Shown: positions 38,466 to 50,568 of the stretch, in pieces | Numbering within the stretch: position 1 is the first letter of the stretch | How the letters are laid out: the number at the start of each line of letters is the position of its first letter | Origin: Callaeas wilsoni | Lineage: Eukaryota > Chordata > Aves > Passeriformes > Callaeidae | Length of the DNA stretch: 64,000 nucleotides | Assembly (NCBI GenBank): GCA_013398955.1 | Contig: VWPU01004998.1 | Location: 62,001-126,000, forward strand | Direction: 5' to 3' | Program-made: the position numbers and the translations under genes | The notes under the pieces: model-generated | What the model saw: the letters and a program-made list of their open reading frames with translations, nothing else | Told to the model about the DNA's origin: nothing | The model's database searches: none

Positions 38466-41400
38466 GTGAGGGTGCTGGCTGTCATGCCAGGGTCACCTCT
38501 TGTCAGTGTCTCCAGCTCTGTGCTCGGCAGCTGCTGGGAACTGACCTGGCACTCAGGGGAGTCACTCGGTGATGGAGTGCAACCTGGATTCTTGTCCAGG
38601 TTATTTTAATTATGTATTAATTCTTGAAAGCGCTTCTGCTATTGTAAAGTGGACTTCATAGAGCATGTCAGTCTTGAGAAGGCAGTCTTTACGTGTAATA
38701 CGGAAATTTTACAGGTGTTATGGGCTCACAGTGCTGCAGAAGAACATGTTTTCAAATTTTTCTGTTCTTCAGTGGTGAAAACAATAACTTCAGAAAAATA
38801 GAACAGAAAACTTTTGGCCACTATTAGTGTCTATCACCAACATTTCACATGCGATTTTAAGTAGTATTTAGTTTTAGACAGAGGTCAAGAAGTCCAGCCT
38901 TATCTGATACCAAAGGACAGCTTTAATACATTTCAGGTACTGATCTTGCCTCATTTTCAAACTGCTTGAATTTGTCTTGCATGCTTCTGTGGAAAACTGT
39001 ATTCCCCCAAGACTGACTTTTGAGGAATGCTGGGTTGTGTCTCTCTTGCTCAGCTTCAGTTTAGCACCACCAATTGTGTCTTGTCTGGCTCTTTTTGTGC
39101 ACAGTGTTCAAATTTTGTACTGCTTCCCGCTTTATTTTTGAAGCTATTAACTTGGCAATGTCTTCTGATAATGGGTTAAATGCCCAATGGAATTCCAGAT
39201 GTATTAGAACTATTTTTCTTTTTTTTTTTTTACTCCATGAAAGAAATTGTGCTGTGTGGAACCTTAATGAAATCAAGTGCATTCACTTATTTTCCTTCTG
39301 AATCATTAGCAAATTTTTAACTTTGGAAGCCAGCCTAGGCTTGAGTTGTTAGTTTTGATTTTCTCCTCCTTTCTTAAACAGGTATGATACTTTGTAATGT
39401 CTGTTTAGAAATTGCCACCCCCAGCTTGATAGAGTAACAAAATGTGTGGTTACATCTGCTTATTTCACTTTTGCACTGGACACAATATAGTTCATCACAG
39501 GACATAGAGTATATGGTATTATTGAAATTCGCCTTACCATTATCCTTGTGTAGAACACTATTCTTGTTGAAAACAGGCCAGATATAGTGTTTTTCTCTGT
39601 ACAGATCACTTCTGTTCCAGTCCATCCTAACATCAAAGCTGTTCTGTATTGAAGTCAAAACTATCCAGTTGTCGTGCACAGTGTTGTGTTGAACTATATT
39701 TCTCAACACAAGAAATTGTTGAAATTAAGATTCTTAGAGTTTTGTTTATAGGTGGGTCTTTTCATGTTTTCTTTACCAACTTTTTGCTTACTCATTGTTT
39801 TCTTTAAAAGGAAAAAGAGAGTTAGGATCTGGATACAAATTTTAACAATTGAAGAGTAGGAATACCTCCCAGCCAGCACTCATTGATCTGGCTTTGAGCA
39901 GAGGTTTTACAACATGATAGGGAGTAAAAATCTGTCTCTGCTCTTGACACTGACAGCCCTGAAGCTAACTGGTATATACTGTTTTTCCTTAAAAGGGCCA
40001 CAAAACTCAGTGCTTTCTAAAGCAAAATTATTGTTTTCAACTATGTGCTTCAGCATTCCTGTACTGTGAAAAATTAATTTTTGAGAAGTCTAGAACAGAT
40101 TTTATGTGATTCATATTCAGGGTGAAAAAAAAAAATCAGTTTCCTCGCTTTTCATATTAGCTCTGTTTTGCAGTGAGAACAGATTTAGCTCTTTGATTGG
40201 ACTATTTCCAAGATGCACTGAACAAGTAATATGAAATCTCAATTTTACAATCAGCATTTAAGCCTAGACTAAGATATTCAAACAGAAAGAAGTTAACAGA
40301 GTTAGCAAATGATGGCATAACTCAGTTGAGAACCCCTCAAAATTTCATTTAGTGTAATTAGAGAAAAGAATACTAAAATAAATGCAAAGCTGGTAACTTT
40401 TGTGTATATGTAATATTTCTGAACATGGAACATGGTGATTTAGATGGGCACAAAGAGGAAAATATTACATAGTGGCATGAGCTTTAGTGAAAACTAACTG
40501 GATTCTGGATCTACCAGGCATGGGAAAGAAAGAATTTCAATTAATTGTTTTGAACAAGTGATGTTGAGGCATCCTAGAGATGGATTTGCATAGGTAGCCA
40601 GGAACTCAATTTTCTTACGGTTCAGTAACCTTTTCCCCAAAACAAAGGACGTTCAAAGAATTGTATCTGCCAATGTAAAGATCAGCTAGTTAGTTGAGAT
40701 TGGGATTTCATTTCCCTTGTCTGCTGTTTCAGCAGAGTCAGCAGAGAATATCAGTGCTTTTATTTAACCAAATACAGTTTAACATTTTTCTGCATAATTG
40801 TGCAGACTTTCCAGAAAGTACTAGACAGTCCTTTGCACAGGATGAGGATCACTGCCCTCTCTTAATACTTTAAAATGTTACAACTTTCAAATTTGAAGTG
40901 CTTTGAGGACTGAAGTAGGTAGAATTTGGTTTTATCAAACAAGCCATCTCAGCAGTTGAATTCTTCTATTAAAAGGTTCTTATATATGAACTTGGTGCTA
41001 CCACAAGTGACAGAATGACTGGTCTCTTAAATTTTTACAAGTGATAAAAGCATAGAGCTAAGCCTCTTGCATTTTTTTTCAGTGCAACGTGTGAACCTCT
41101 AATACTTGTGAAGTCACTTCTCTAGTATATTAGGGCCACATTTGCATTGGAAAAATTTGCAATAAATAAGTAAGACAACTTTCACCACTTGTCCAATTGA
41201 CTCTCTGCTTTGGTCTCCCCATTTTGTGGAGAGAAAGATGGTCTCTTGGCAGCTTAACGGAACAATAATATGGAATTGAGGAGTACGCTTTTATTTTTCA
41301 TGAGTATTGGTAAGATTGCCCCAACCAGGCCACAAGCTTTAGGAAAAAGTCTGCAATTCAGCTGTAGCAATATCAGCTGCATGGTAATAGGTGCAGATGG

Positions 41401-44400
41401 GGAATTTGGTACTTGCTTCAATATGTGGAGAGTGAGCAATAGAGGAGTTACAGAAAAACCAAAAAGAACAAAGAAGTTGTGTGTAGAACTTCCAAAGTTT
41501 ACTGAGCACTTGCTTTTGGGTCTGATCAGAGTTTTACTCTAACTCTGGCTACTAGTACAGCTCTTCATGGTTTACCTGGTTGACAGACCTTCGAGACTGG
41601 ACCAGGACATAAAGTTCTGTTGCAAAGTAATTGCAACAGAAGTAATTCAGTATTGAAATGTGTAGATTATATATGAGATGAAAAGAGTCAATATTTAACT
41701 GTCTTGTGAGACTTCACATTCTGGATGTAGAGAATATATAAGTAGAAACATGATTTAATCCTGTTGTTAACAAAACAAAATTTCAAAGGATTGATTTAGT
41801 TGTCTAGTAACTTTCACAATGTTTTATATTGTAATATTCTTCTAAGAATAAAGACAACTGAAAATATTATTTGTTTCAGCATCACTAGTATGATATCTGT
41901 AAGATATTTTTCTTCTTAATTCTACAAAGATGTCCTTTTACTCTTTAAGAATATTCTTTTTAATGCCTGCATATAATTTTTAAAAATACAACATATTTCT
42001 TACATCTGTCCATACTAAATGTCTCACCTATGGACCTGGTTTTACTTGTGTAGTGTCTCCTGTGTTGTATTTCTTCTGGTAGGCAATGAATAATGGAAGA
42101 AATATTATTTTCATAGGGAACTGATTCTCATTTTCCCCTCTGCACCTTAGTGGTGGAAAAAGCCAGAATAGAAAGACTCTGTGCTTACAGCAAAGCTCCC
42201 AATCTATCTAAAGGTTACATTTACTTTTTGTCAGCTTGCATTAATATAATTTTAGTAATTTTCAGTAATACATGTGTGATTAAAGGTTATCCATATAGCT
42301 AAATAGCTGTTATTACCATGTGCCATTTTAGTTACTTGGATAATTTGTTAACTCTGTATACAAACAGACAGTTTACAAATAAGAACTTTCACTCCTATAG
42401 TTAAAATCATAAATCAATAGCAATTTTTCAAGGGTTGATCCAGCTGCTTATCACCCACCTAACAGACCCAATTACCTTTACATTCATCTAACATTTTATG
42501 TTAGAAAGTACTTTCCTGTTGCCTTTATGTTCATCCACTGAAATGTACGTTTAACACTCATCAGTTCTTACATACGTGATTCTGGGTGCTGCTTCTAGAA
42601 AACTCTATTGCCTGGTGTTTCTGGTGGTATCAGTTATTATTTTATGCAGTTGTGTGGATACTGCTCTGTAACAATCACCAAGCTGCCAGCATCACGGGTT
42701 AAGGTTATTTCAAATATAGAACTGGAGGCACCATCCTGAGCTGTCCTCCAGTTCCTTGAAGCTGGAACTAACATCAGCTTTTTCTAATAAACTTACAAAA
42801 CAACCTTCTAAGAGCAGAGTGAGTATAGTTTTGACACCTCAATTCAACTTGCATGAGATTGGCTGTTTCTGTGATGTTTTAATACCTTTTTTTAAGTTTC
42901 AGCAAAAATTTCAGTGACCAGCTTGAACTTGTTTTTCCTTGTCCCATGTGTTCTTCCTCTGATTATTTCTTTTTCTCCTGTTCTTCAGCCTTGCTAAATT
43001 ATAAAAGTCAGTTGTGCTCCCTTCTCAGACTTCAGTCCTTTCATCTAAATTCACCAAACTCTTCTAATTTCACCTTTTATTAGTTTTGATTTTCTCTTTT
43101 TAAAAAAAGATAAAATAAATGAACAAATTCTGAACAGCAGAATACTGATGGAGTCTCCCACATGCCTTGCTATATTATGTCCAGGACAGTACTTTGAAAT
43201 TAGCACAGGTTTAAGTAGGGACTGGACCAAATGTTGCCAAATTCTCCCATAAAAAAAGATCAACAAAATCTTTCCTGCTTCCTGCAGAATCTGCTCCTGT
43301 TTCATGAGAGTGTTTCATGTTCACACATCTGGTGGAGAATACAGAAATGAAAGACAACTTATAAGCTATAGATGACTACCATGCAGTCTCTTTAGTGCCA
43401 AATTCAGACAATATATTGACATCGAGGCTATTCTTTGTTAGTTACAGGGGACTTCCGACCACTGTGGAAGCACAGTAGGAGTTTGCTTCTGGCTCCAACA
43501 GGCATAAGCTGCAGGAAAGGAAGTAGCTAAGTAAAATGAAGAAACATCCTGGTTCTGTATTTTCTTCTGGAGAGGGGAGAAGGAGTGGAGAGAAAAGGAA
43601 AGAATTGTTTACATGGAAAGAGGCGAAGGTGAAGAGCCCTGTGAAGGGAGGTTTTTTAGAAGCAGCTGAGTGAAGCTAATGTGAAGAGGCTGTAAGGGAG
43701 AAGAACTGGGAAAGGCTGTGATGTGTGATTTCACACAGTGACAGGCTTTGTGTGTGTGTATTGGGAATTTCCTGCGTGGAATACACTTTCTTCAAGGTAG
43801 AGGCTGTCTGGCTCAGTCTGCATTATTTCCCTTAGGAAGCGCTGAATTTAAAATGAATCACCCCCTCAAAACATAGAGAAAATCCCTTTCTATTATTTAC
43901 CAAGGACAACACAGAACAAATATTGTAGCTGAAATAGTCATATAAAGTGTAATCGTACTTTACATAATTTACCTAAAAAAATGGTCAGCATGAGGCTCTT
44001 GGCTTCTTCATGTTAAGGATTAACTCTTCTGCAGAAGGGATATTCTTGTGCAGTTTGTTGAGAAGATGAGGAGCTTCATGTTACTGGTGCTGGAGTTTTT
44101 TTAACCTGCTCTAGCAGTTAGCTATCCCAGGAAAAAAAATTGCAATATCGTCATGTACAGAAGTGGGTTTCCTTAAATGAATTTAATTTATATTACACCA
44201 TATTTATTCAGAAATTAATGTTATGGTACCAAAGACCAGAACCAAAAAGATACTGAAAAAATATGTTGTAATTCTTATTTTTAGGTGACTCTCTCCACAC
44301 ATCCATGGTTTGAGTTAACACCCAAACCACAGTGCTCATACAATGCACAGGGAAATACGTGCCTCAGAAAAGAATCCATCTCATATTCACTGAATATTTC

Positions 44401-45169
44401 TTACCCAGCATCAAAACACAGGTTGTTTAAGGTACCTTACAAGAAAGTCACTCTCACTCCTAGTCTTCAGTACCTTTTTCTGCTCCACTGGGAAAATACC
44501 TTTCTTCAGTGTTACTGTCTGCACACTCACCCTGAAGGCATCTTTCAAAACTTGGTGTGAAGAAAATCTAACTGTGGTGGTGTCTTTTACAATGGAGTTT
44601 CTTAACTAAAATAATGTATTATTTTCTATACAGGATAGAAGTTTCAATAGGAAAGACAGGGAATAGCCCGATGGTTACATTCAACTTAGTCACCACTTTG
44701 ATTTCTCACAAAATATTATAACTAGTTCCATTACATTGTGCACGAGTGCTTTAATAGCTGAACTATTGGAGTAAAGGGAGGAAGGAATGAAGAAACTACA
44801 CCTCACTTTATCTTTTAAGATATTGTATTGTTTTCTTTAAAGCATGACAACCACTATCCTACTCTCTGTGCAATGTTGTCAATAAGGCCTGCTTGAAGAA
44901 CACAGTTTTATGGGTACTGATAGGCTGTGGTATGATTTAAGCACCAGACTGCTCTGTAGCCTTAGGGCAGAGATGATTCTACCTCTCCACTATTGATTTC
45001 TCTAATTCGCCATTTCTGATTCTATTTTAGATGCTTGTTTGGTTTGGATCAGATCCAAATACCACCACTGGGACTGAAGGAATACCATAGTACACTGCTA
45101 TCTAAACTGATCTGCTGTGTAGAAGCGGCAAAATTTAAAATTTAAGGCTGAGTGGTGAGCTCATTGCTT
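38466..45169. other. Intron sequence, nothing recognised
   Basis: It begins with a GC-richer patch to about 38605 and continues as AT-rich intron. A purine-rich patch lies at about 43565-43720. No repeat family or exon was identified. Confidence 0.5.
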
Positions 45170-45500
45170 GGCAGCTTCCTTGGGAGGTGAAGGCGAGAGG
45201 GAAGAGCTGAGCTCTTCTCCCTGGGATCCAGAGACAGGACACTTGGGAACAGTTCAAAGCTGTGTCAGGGGAGGTCCAGACTGGGCATGAAGAAGTATTT
45301 CTTTACCAAGAGGGTGATCAAACACAGGAACAGGCTCCTAGAGAGGCTGTCAAGGCCCCAAACCTGTCACTGTTTAAGAGGCATTTGGACAATGACCTTA
45401 ATAACCTGCTGTAACCTTCAGTCAGCCCTGGAGTGGTCAGGTATTTGGACTCAATGGTCATTGTAGGTCCCTTGCAATTGAAACATTCTAATTCTGTTCT
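45170..45500 (+). mobile_element. CR1 LINE 3' fragment, sense orientation
   Basis: The sequence follows the CR1 3' end in sense: agagacaggacacttgggaa, agctgtgtcaggggaggtcc, ctttaccaagagggtgatca, ggaacaggctcctagagagg and gtaggtcccttgcaattgaa. It ends at a degenerate terminal repeat (attctaattctgttct). Divergence is moderate and no coding part remains. It is one of only two CR1 copies here lying in the same direction as CTNND2. Confidence 0.9.
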
Positions 45501-45734
45501 CTTCTAAATGTGCTCCTGTAGCTATGTTCAGTTTCAGAAATGAGGTCCTTTCTCAAGTAAAAGTAGGTTTGAAGCAAACTGGAAGAATTAACAGTATTAG
45601 CAGAAATCCAGCCCTGGGCTAATTCCTCCTTTTTGTGAACCATCATCCTTTTTCTTGCTTAATTAGTAATGGTAAATTACAAAATTAGGTAATTTGGTTT
45701 GATTTTAGCTTCTCTAAGTAAGAATAAAAGAGTG

Positions 45735-45855
45735 GTTGTACTGATTCAGAACTGGGGTCTATCTAGCCCAGTATCCTGTCTGAAACGCATAAGGGCATGA
45801 AACGGACATCAGGGGAAGAGTGAGAACAGGGCAGTCACAGGGGACTTGTATCCCT
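45735..45855 (+). repeat. Old amniote interspersed repeat fragment (family uncertain)
   Basis: The string gggtctatctagcccagtat followed by cctgtctgaaac and later aggggaagagtgagaacagg resembles an interspersed repeat I remember from turtle, crocodile and bird genomes (a 'gtccatctagcccagtatcctgtct' core). I cannot name the family with certainty. It lies 235 bp downstream of a sense CR1 copy and looks independent of it. Confidence 0.5.
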
Positions 45856-45860
45856 AATGT

Positions 45861-48164
45861 TGTTATTGTGTCCAAGTTTAAAGTTAAATAAATACACAAA
45901 GTATGTATTGCCCTCTAAATTCTTCTCCTTGGAACAACAGAGCTTGGAAGGCTTCCACTCTGAAAGAATCCTCTGTGTTCACTGTCACGCCAGTGTCTGC
46001 AGAACTGAAGCTAAAGGAAACTGGCTGGTTGCAAGCTAAGTAGCGAGTATTCTCTCCCTAGGTGACTAAGTTCATTCAAAACTGAAGTAAATGGGTTTTG
46101 GGGGTTTGGTCTCTGTGAAATTAATTCGGTAACAAAATAAAATTTACTATAATTGATACTCTTGTAGAACATTTCAGGAGTGATGGTCAAAAACTACAGG
46201 AAAACGGCCTGTGTTATGCTTTGTCCATGAAATAACAACCTCTGGCACCTGCTTTGCAAGCCCTTAAGCAGTGCACTGTGTGGAATGCAAGGCTGCTGGT
46301 GCCTTTCCATGCACCCTGTGTACTTGAATAGTGTTCTTAGTGGTGTAGCACCTGAACTTTAAATCACATTTAAATAAGAAGAAACAGAACAGTTTTATTA
46401 AGCACAATCAGCATAGGGAAATTGAATATAAATAGGACTGGAGCAGTTTAGAACTTGTTTTTAAAGGAAAATCATGTCTGCAAATTTCTGCAAGTATTAA
46501 ATGCAGAGGAAAGCATTGATTTTTGAGATCTACTTGGAAATTTCGCTGCAAATATTTCCCTGCATCATTGGAAAGAAGTAAAAAATTTTCATAGCACAGC
46601 CACAAAGTTCTGCTATTGATTTCATAAAACCTAGGGAATAACAATAATTTTTCTGGGGAAAAAATTAGACATTTCTCTTTCCCTACAGGAACTTGAAGCG
46701 AGGCTGTTCTAATAAAGGTGGGAATTAACCACCTGAATGGTTTACTGTCATCTACAGCTAAGAACTTTGTCATAATTTTAAAAGTAAGTTTGAAATTTCC
46801 AAGGTACAAAAGAGCAGCCATCAGTAAAATGTGTGAGTTTGTGGGGGTATTGTTTATTTATTTTGGTTTGTTGGATTTATTTTTTTACATTTTCCAGGAT
46901 CATTATAGGGGATTGGATGAGGTTTGTTGGAACATCAAAAAAAGGACTTCTTGAAAGCGTAGCCAGGTTGATACCACAGCTGACTAATAGAGTGCTATTA
47001 AATATTTGAGAGAGCCTACAGTGTCACATTTATAGAGGTGAAGGGAGTGACTACCACTGTCAGAGATTTTGATGTAATTTTAAATTGGCCACAAAACCCA
47101 AAAGTTGCTCTTGAGGATTGTATTTTACTATGGTAATTTATTGAAGGGTTGGTACTTTTTCGCAGGATTATTTAATGTAAAATTTATTCTTAGGTTATTT
47201 GGTTTTTTCCCCCACCAGATAGTTCATAGTAAAATTTGTTTAGTGTTTTGCAGATAACCTGAAATGTACTGCTGATTTAAAATCTGCTTCTCCTTCGCTT
47301 TAGAAGGAATATTAGTTTTTCAGCCTCCTTGCTTTTTGTGAAATGCTTCTGGATCTTTTTTATTCCACCTTCCACAACAAAAAAACAATTTAAAAATCAG
47401 TGAGACACTATCTGCCTGTAATTATATACAGCAATGTTTATGTAGCTCTATTGTAGAAATAATTGAAAAGATCATGTGCTGATACAACTTCTTGTAAAAT
47501 CCTTTCATAGCTTTTCTACAGTAGTGTTATATATAATTTCATTAATTGTTTTAGATATAATTTTATAAATTGTTTTAGAAAACAATAAAAATATTTTGGT
47601 GTAGCAGATAGCTATAGCAGTTTCTCAAAAAATGAGTGACAACTGTAAACTGAATGACTTCACACAAAGGAGAGGCACACAATAATTTCTTGGGTAATTA
47701 GAGGAATACAGAAGTGTGAATTTGCCCTGGCAGCCTGTATGCAGCCTCAGTGATAAAGCAAGGAATGTGCCAGAAACAGTGAATGAAAGAAAACCTACCT
47801 CCCTTCCCAGCAAGCAGTGAGCTTCTTTGCTGTGGGGGTCTTCTGGGGAGAAGCAAGACAATGAATAACCAACTGCTATAGCTTGCTGTGCATGGGCACT
47901 GATGCATTTTGGCGCATGGGATAAAAACAAGGAATTTCTGCAGGCTGCATAATAAATACTATTGCTGGAGAAGTGTGTACAGAGCAGTGGAGCTCCTTCT
48001 TGCACTGAATGGTTCTGAACCTATCAAGGCATTTGTCTGAAGTGGGCCAGGTCTCACATTAGGCCATCTAATGTCTAAAACTAAACCCAAGTGATCCTGC
48101 AAGTACTGCTGTGTCCAGGTAGTGTGCAAAATGTGTGTGTTTGGCTGGGTTTGGTGTAACTTAC
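45861..48164. other. Intron sequence, nothing recognised
   Basis: AT-rich, with a 137-codon minus-strand frame at 46408-46821 that shows no domain, splice context or GC signature and is taken as chance. Confidence 0.5.
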
Positions 48165-48646
48165 CTTTGCCTACCATTGTCCCTGCTGCCAGTGCCACAG
48201 GCACATATCCACCTTCTAGGAGTTCAGCTGAGTCCAAGGTGCCCTTGCTGCTTCCCAGCACCTGCTTTGGAAGCAAATCCTTGCATGTTTTTACAGGCCC
48301 AATGACAACAGAGTCTGAGGATGTCTCAGGCAGCTTTTCTTCTGCCAAAGTACTCAGCAGCATTCCCCACCTCTGAGTTACCTCCCTTGAGGACTTTGGT
48401 TACTTTTATAGAAATATGGCTGGTGAATGTCGTCCAGGAAAGCATTATTTTGGTGTCAGATGGAGCATTCACTTCTATACCACCAAAACTGCATTTGACT
48501 TCTGTAAATTGCTGGGAGAGGCATTTGATGGTCTTCTGTAACTCACCTTGTTATGCAGGTGCTGGCTGTCTCCACAGAGTCCATCTTATCACGGTGGATT
48601 CGTATCAAGTCCATCATGAAGGGCACCCACTTCTTGTTTAACTTGA
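48165..48646 (-). pseudogene. Minus-strand gene-like block, possibly a decayed retrocopy or nested exons
   Basis: On the minus strand, 48646-48547 (100 nt) is preceded by a strong acceptor-like tract (ccttccttttttcctg then tacctcaag). It is open in one frame (KLNKKWVPFMMDLIRIHRDK, then MDSVETASTCITR) and ends AACAAG|gtgagt. Further on, a second open stretch (TLAEEKLPETSSDSVVIGPV, later ELLEGGYVPVALAAG) ends at GGCAAAG|gtaagt (exon edge 48165). The roughly 120-180 nt between them contain stops, which looks too short and irregular for a normal intron with a clear acceptor. I do not recognise the protein. Alternatives are an old transposable element or a chance GC-rich stretch. Confidence 0.2.
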
Positions 48647-50379
48647 CTTGAGGTACAGGAAAAAAGGAAGGCTCCCTAAGGCCTGGTTTGTTGCTTGTTT
48701 ATAGACAAACTGTAGGTCAGTCTGGGATTTTTCTATTCATGCCTGAAAAGGGATAAATGTGATGTACAGAGCTGCTGGCAATAGTCAGACATCCTCAGCT
48801 GGCTGTAGGAAATGTGCATTTTTGCAATGCTTTGTGCTTCTGCGGTTTTCTCGCTGTGCAGAGGCAGGTAGAGCTCCCCAGGTGATGCTCCCCAAAATGG
48901 GCTCCCTGCAGCGTGCTGTGCTCATTTGCCTTTCGCCCTCCCACTATGCAAGGTCACACACAGAGGGTTCTCGCTCCTTCGGTGCTTTTATGACATGCGT
49001 GCAGAAATGGGAACATGTGAGTTCAGCTGGAATCAAGATGACCATTCTGTGGATATTTACTCTGCTCATTCTTGCCTAGGGAGGTAAAAAAACTTTTACT
49101 GGAATATCTCCTTTCCTAGGTGGTTATTAAAGGTAAAGCTTTAAGCACAGTGTAGTGCATTCTTACAGAAGATAGGTTCATTAGCTTCAACATTAACATC
49201 AAGAACTAAATATATAACAATATTCTTCTTTTGTTTAGTCAAGTGTTTTGTTCATTTGTTTGGGTTTTGGCATTATCTTCTCATTCATAAGTTATTCAGC
49301 TTCCTTGGGATTTTCCCTCAATATGTTAAATTTTCCAAAGACAATATAGGCATAGAAGAATCAAGTTTTGCATAGTTGAATGGTGATGGAGGATTCTTTA
49401 TGTCACTCAGGTAGAATTAAGTAGAATAGTAGTCTTATTTGTACCTAGAACATTTGAAGTATATACAGGATGCAATGACTACCAAAAATAAAAGAAGAAT
49501 AAATAAATCAAATTTATTCTTCTGAGTTTGGGTTAAGGGAGGTAGTAATTCTACCTGCTTGAGTTCTCAGCTCAGTCATCTTTTGTGCTACTATTTTCTA
49601 ATGCTATACTAATGTAGTTCTGGTTAAAATCCCTTCCTCAAACTCTTAAGGTGGGCTCAGGTTACCATAGTTCAGAACAACTTGATAAAGAATTGTATTG
49701 CTCATCTTCCTCAGTCAAAGATACTAGCATTTGCAAACTTATATAATGAGGCATAGGAATATGCAGAAAAGTGGTTGCTAATGCATTTTTCCTTAGAAAA
49801 AAATATGAAGCAAAATATGTTTTGCTGAACATGCTGAAAAATTTATTGGGGACAATACTTCTGTTAATTATTGGTTTTTTGTCTTTTCATGTACTGGATG
49901 TAACTATACAGTCAGTTGTACTGATCTCCTGTGAAGCTGGGAAACACCTAAAAGAAAAGGACAAAAAAGCATGCCCTTTTATTCACTCAAGCAGATTTGG
50001 CACAGTTGTGTGACAGCCTAAAGGCTTCCTGCACAAATACATCAGGTTGCTTCAGTCAGGAATCTTTTTCAGGCTAAAAGCAGGAGAAGCTCAGTTTAAA
50101 AAAAAAAAAAAAAAAGATTAAAAAAAAAAGACAGGAAAACTAAAGAGTATCTAAATTAAAACTATTGCAAATTCAAATAAAGTTTTCTAGGGAAACCATT
50201 TAAATGTTTGTGTGCAAGGCTCTGGTATTGGTTTGCAACCAAGAAATGGCAGCTTCAATATCCAACTATACTGGATTGTTAAAAAGTTAAAGAGCATGAA
50301 TTTAACTGAGGATACTGGCACTCTTTCCGTACCAGAATATACTGATATCCTTGTAGGAGCAAATACAATGTTAATAGAG
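48647..50379. other. Intron sequence with a GC-richer start and a poly(A) tract
   Basis: The first 430 bp are GC-richer and adjoin the minus-strand gene-like block; the rest is AT-rich. No repeat family was recognised apart from the A tract at 50098-50129. Confidence 0.5.
50098..50129 (+). repeat. Poly(A) tract (19 A, gatt, 9 A)
   Basis: A long A run interrupted once. No AATAAA lies just upstream, and no spliced gene copy or target duplication is visible, so I treat it as low complexity rather than a retrocopy tail. Confidence 0.8.
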
Positions 50380-50568
50380 AATCATAGAATCTCTTAGGTT
50401 GGAAAAGACCTTTATGACCAGCGAGTCCAAGCATTAACCCAGCACTGCCAAGTCCACCACTAAACTGTGTCCCCAGGTGTCACATCTACACATGTTTTAA
50501 ATACCTCCAGGGATGGTGACTCCACCGCCACCCTGGGCAGCCTGGTTCATGTTCCGCATGTTGAATAA
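50380..50568 (-). mobile_element. CR1 LINE short 3' fragment, antisense, least diverged copy
   Basis: It starts at the CR1 terminus (aatcatagaatctcttaggt) and reads ggttggaaaagacctttatg, ccaagtccaccactaaactg, tttaaatacctccagggatg and caccctgggcagcctggttc. Only about 190 bp of the 3' untranslated region is present, a strong 5' truncation typical of CR1. By eye it is closer to the family consensus than the other copies in the window, so it is probably the youngest. Confidence 0.95.

Noticed and set aside
46408..46821. 137-codon minus-strand frame
   Set aside because: AT-rich, no recognisable motif, no flanking gene signals; consistent with chance in 64 kb.
50098..50129. Poly(A) tract as the tail of a processed pseudogene
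   Set aside because: No AATAAA, spliced coding sequence or target duplication lies upstream.
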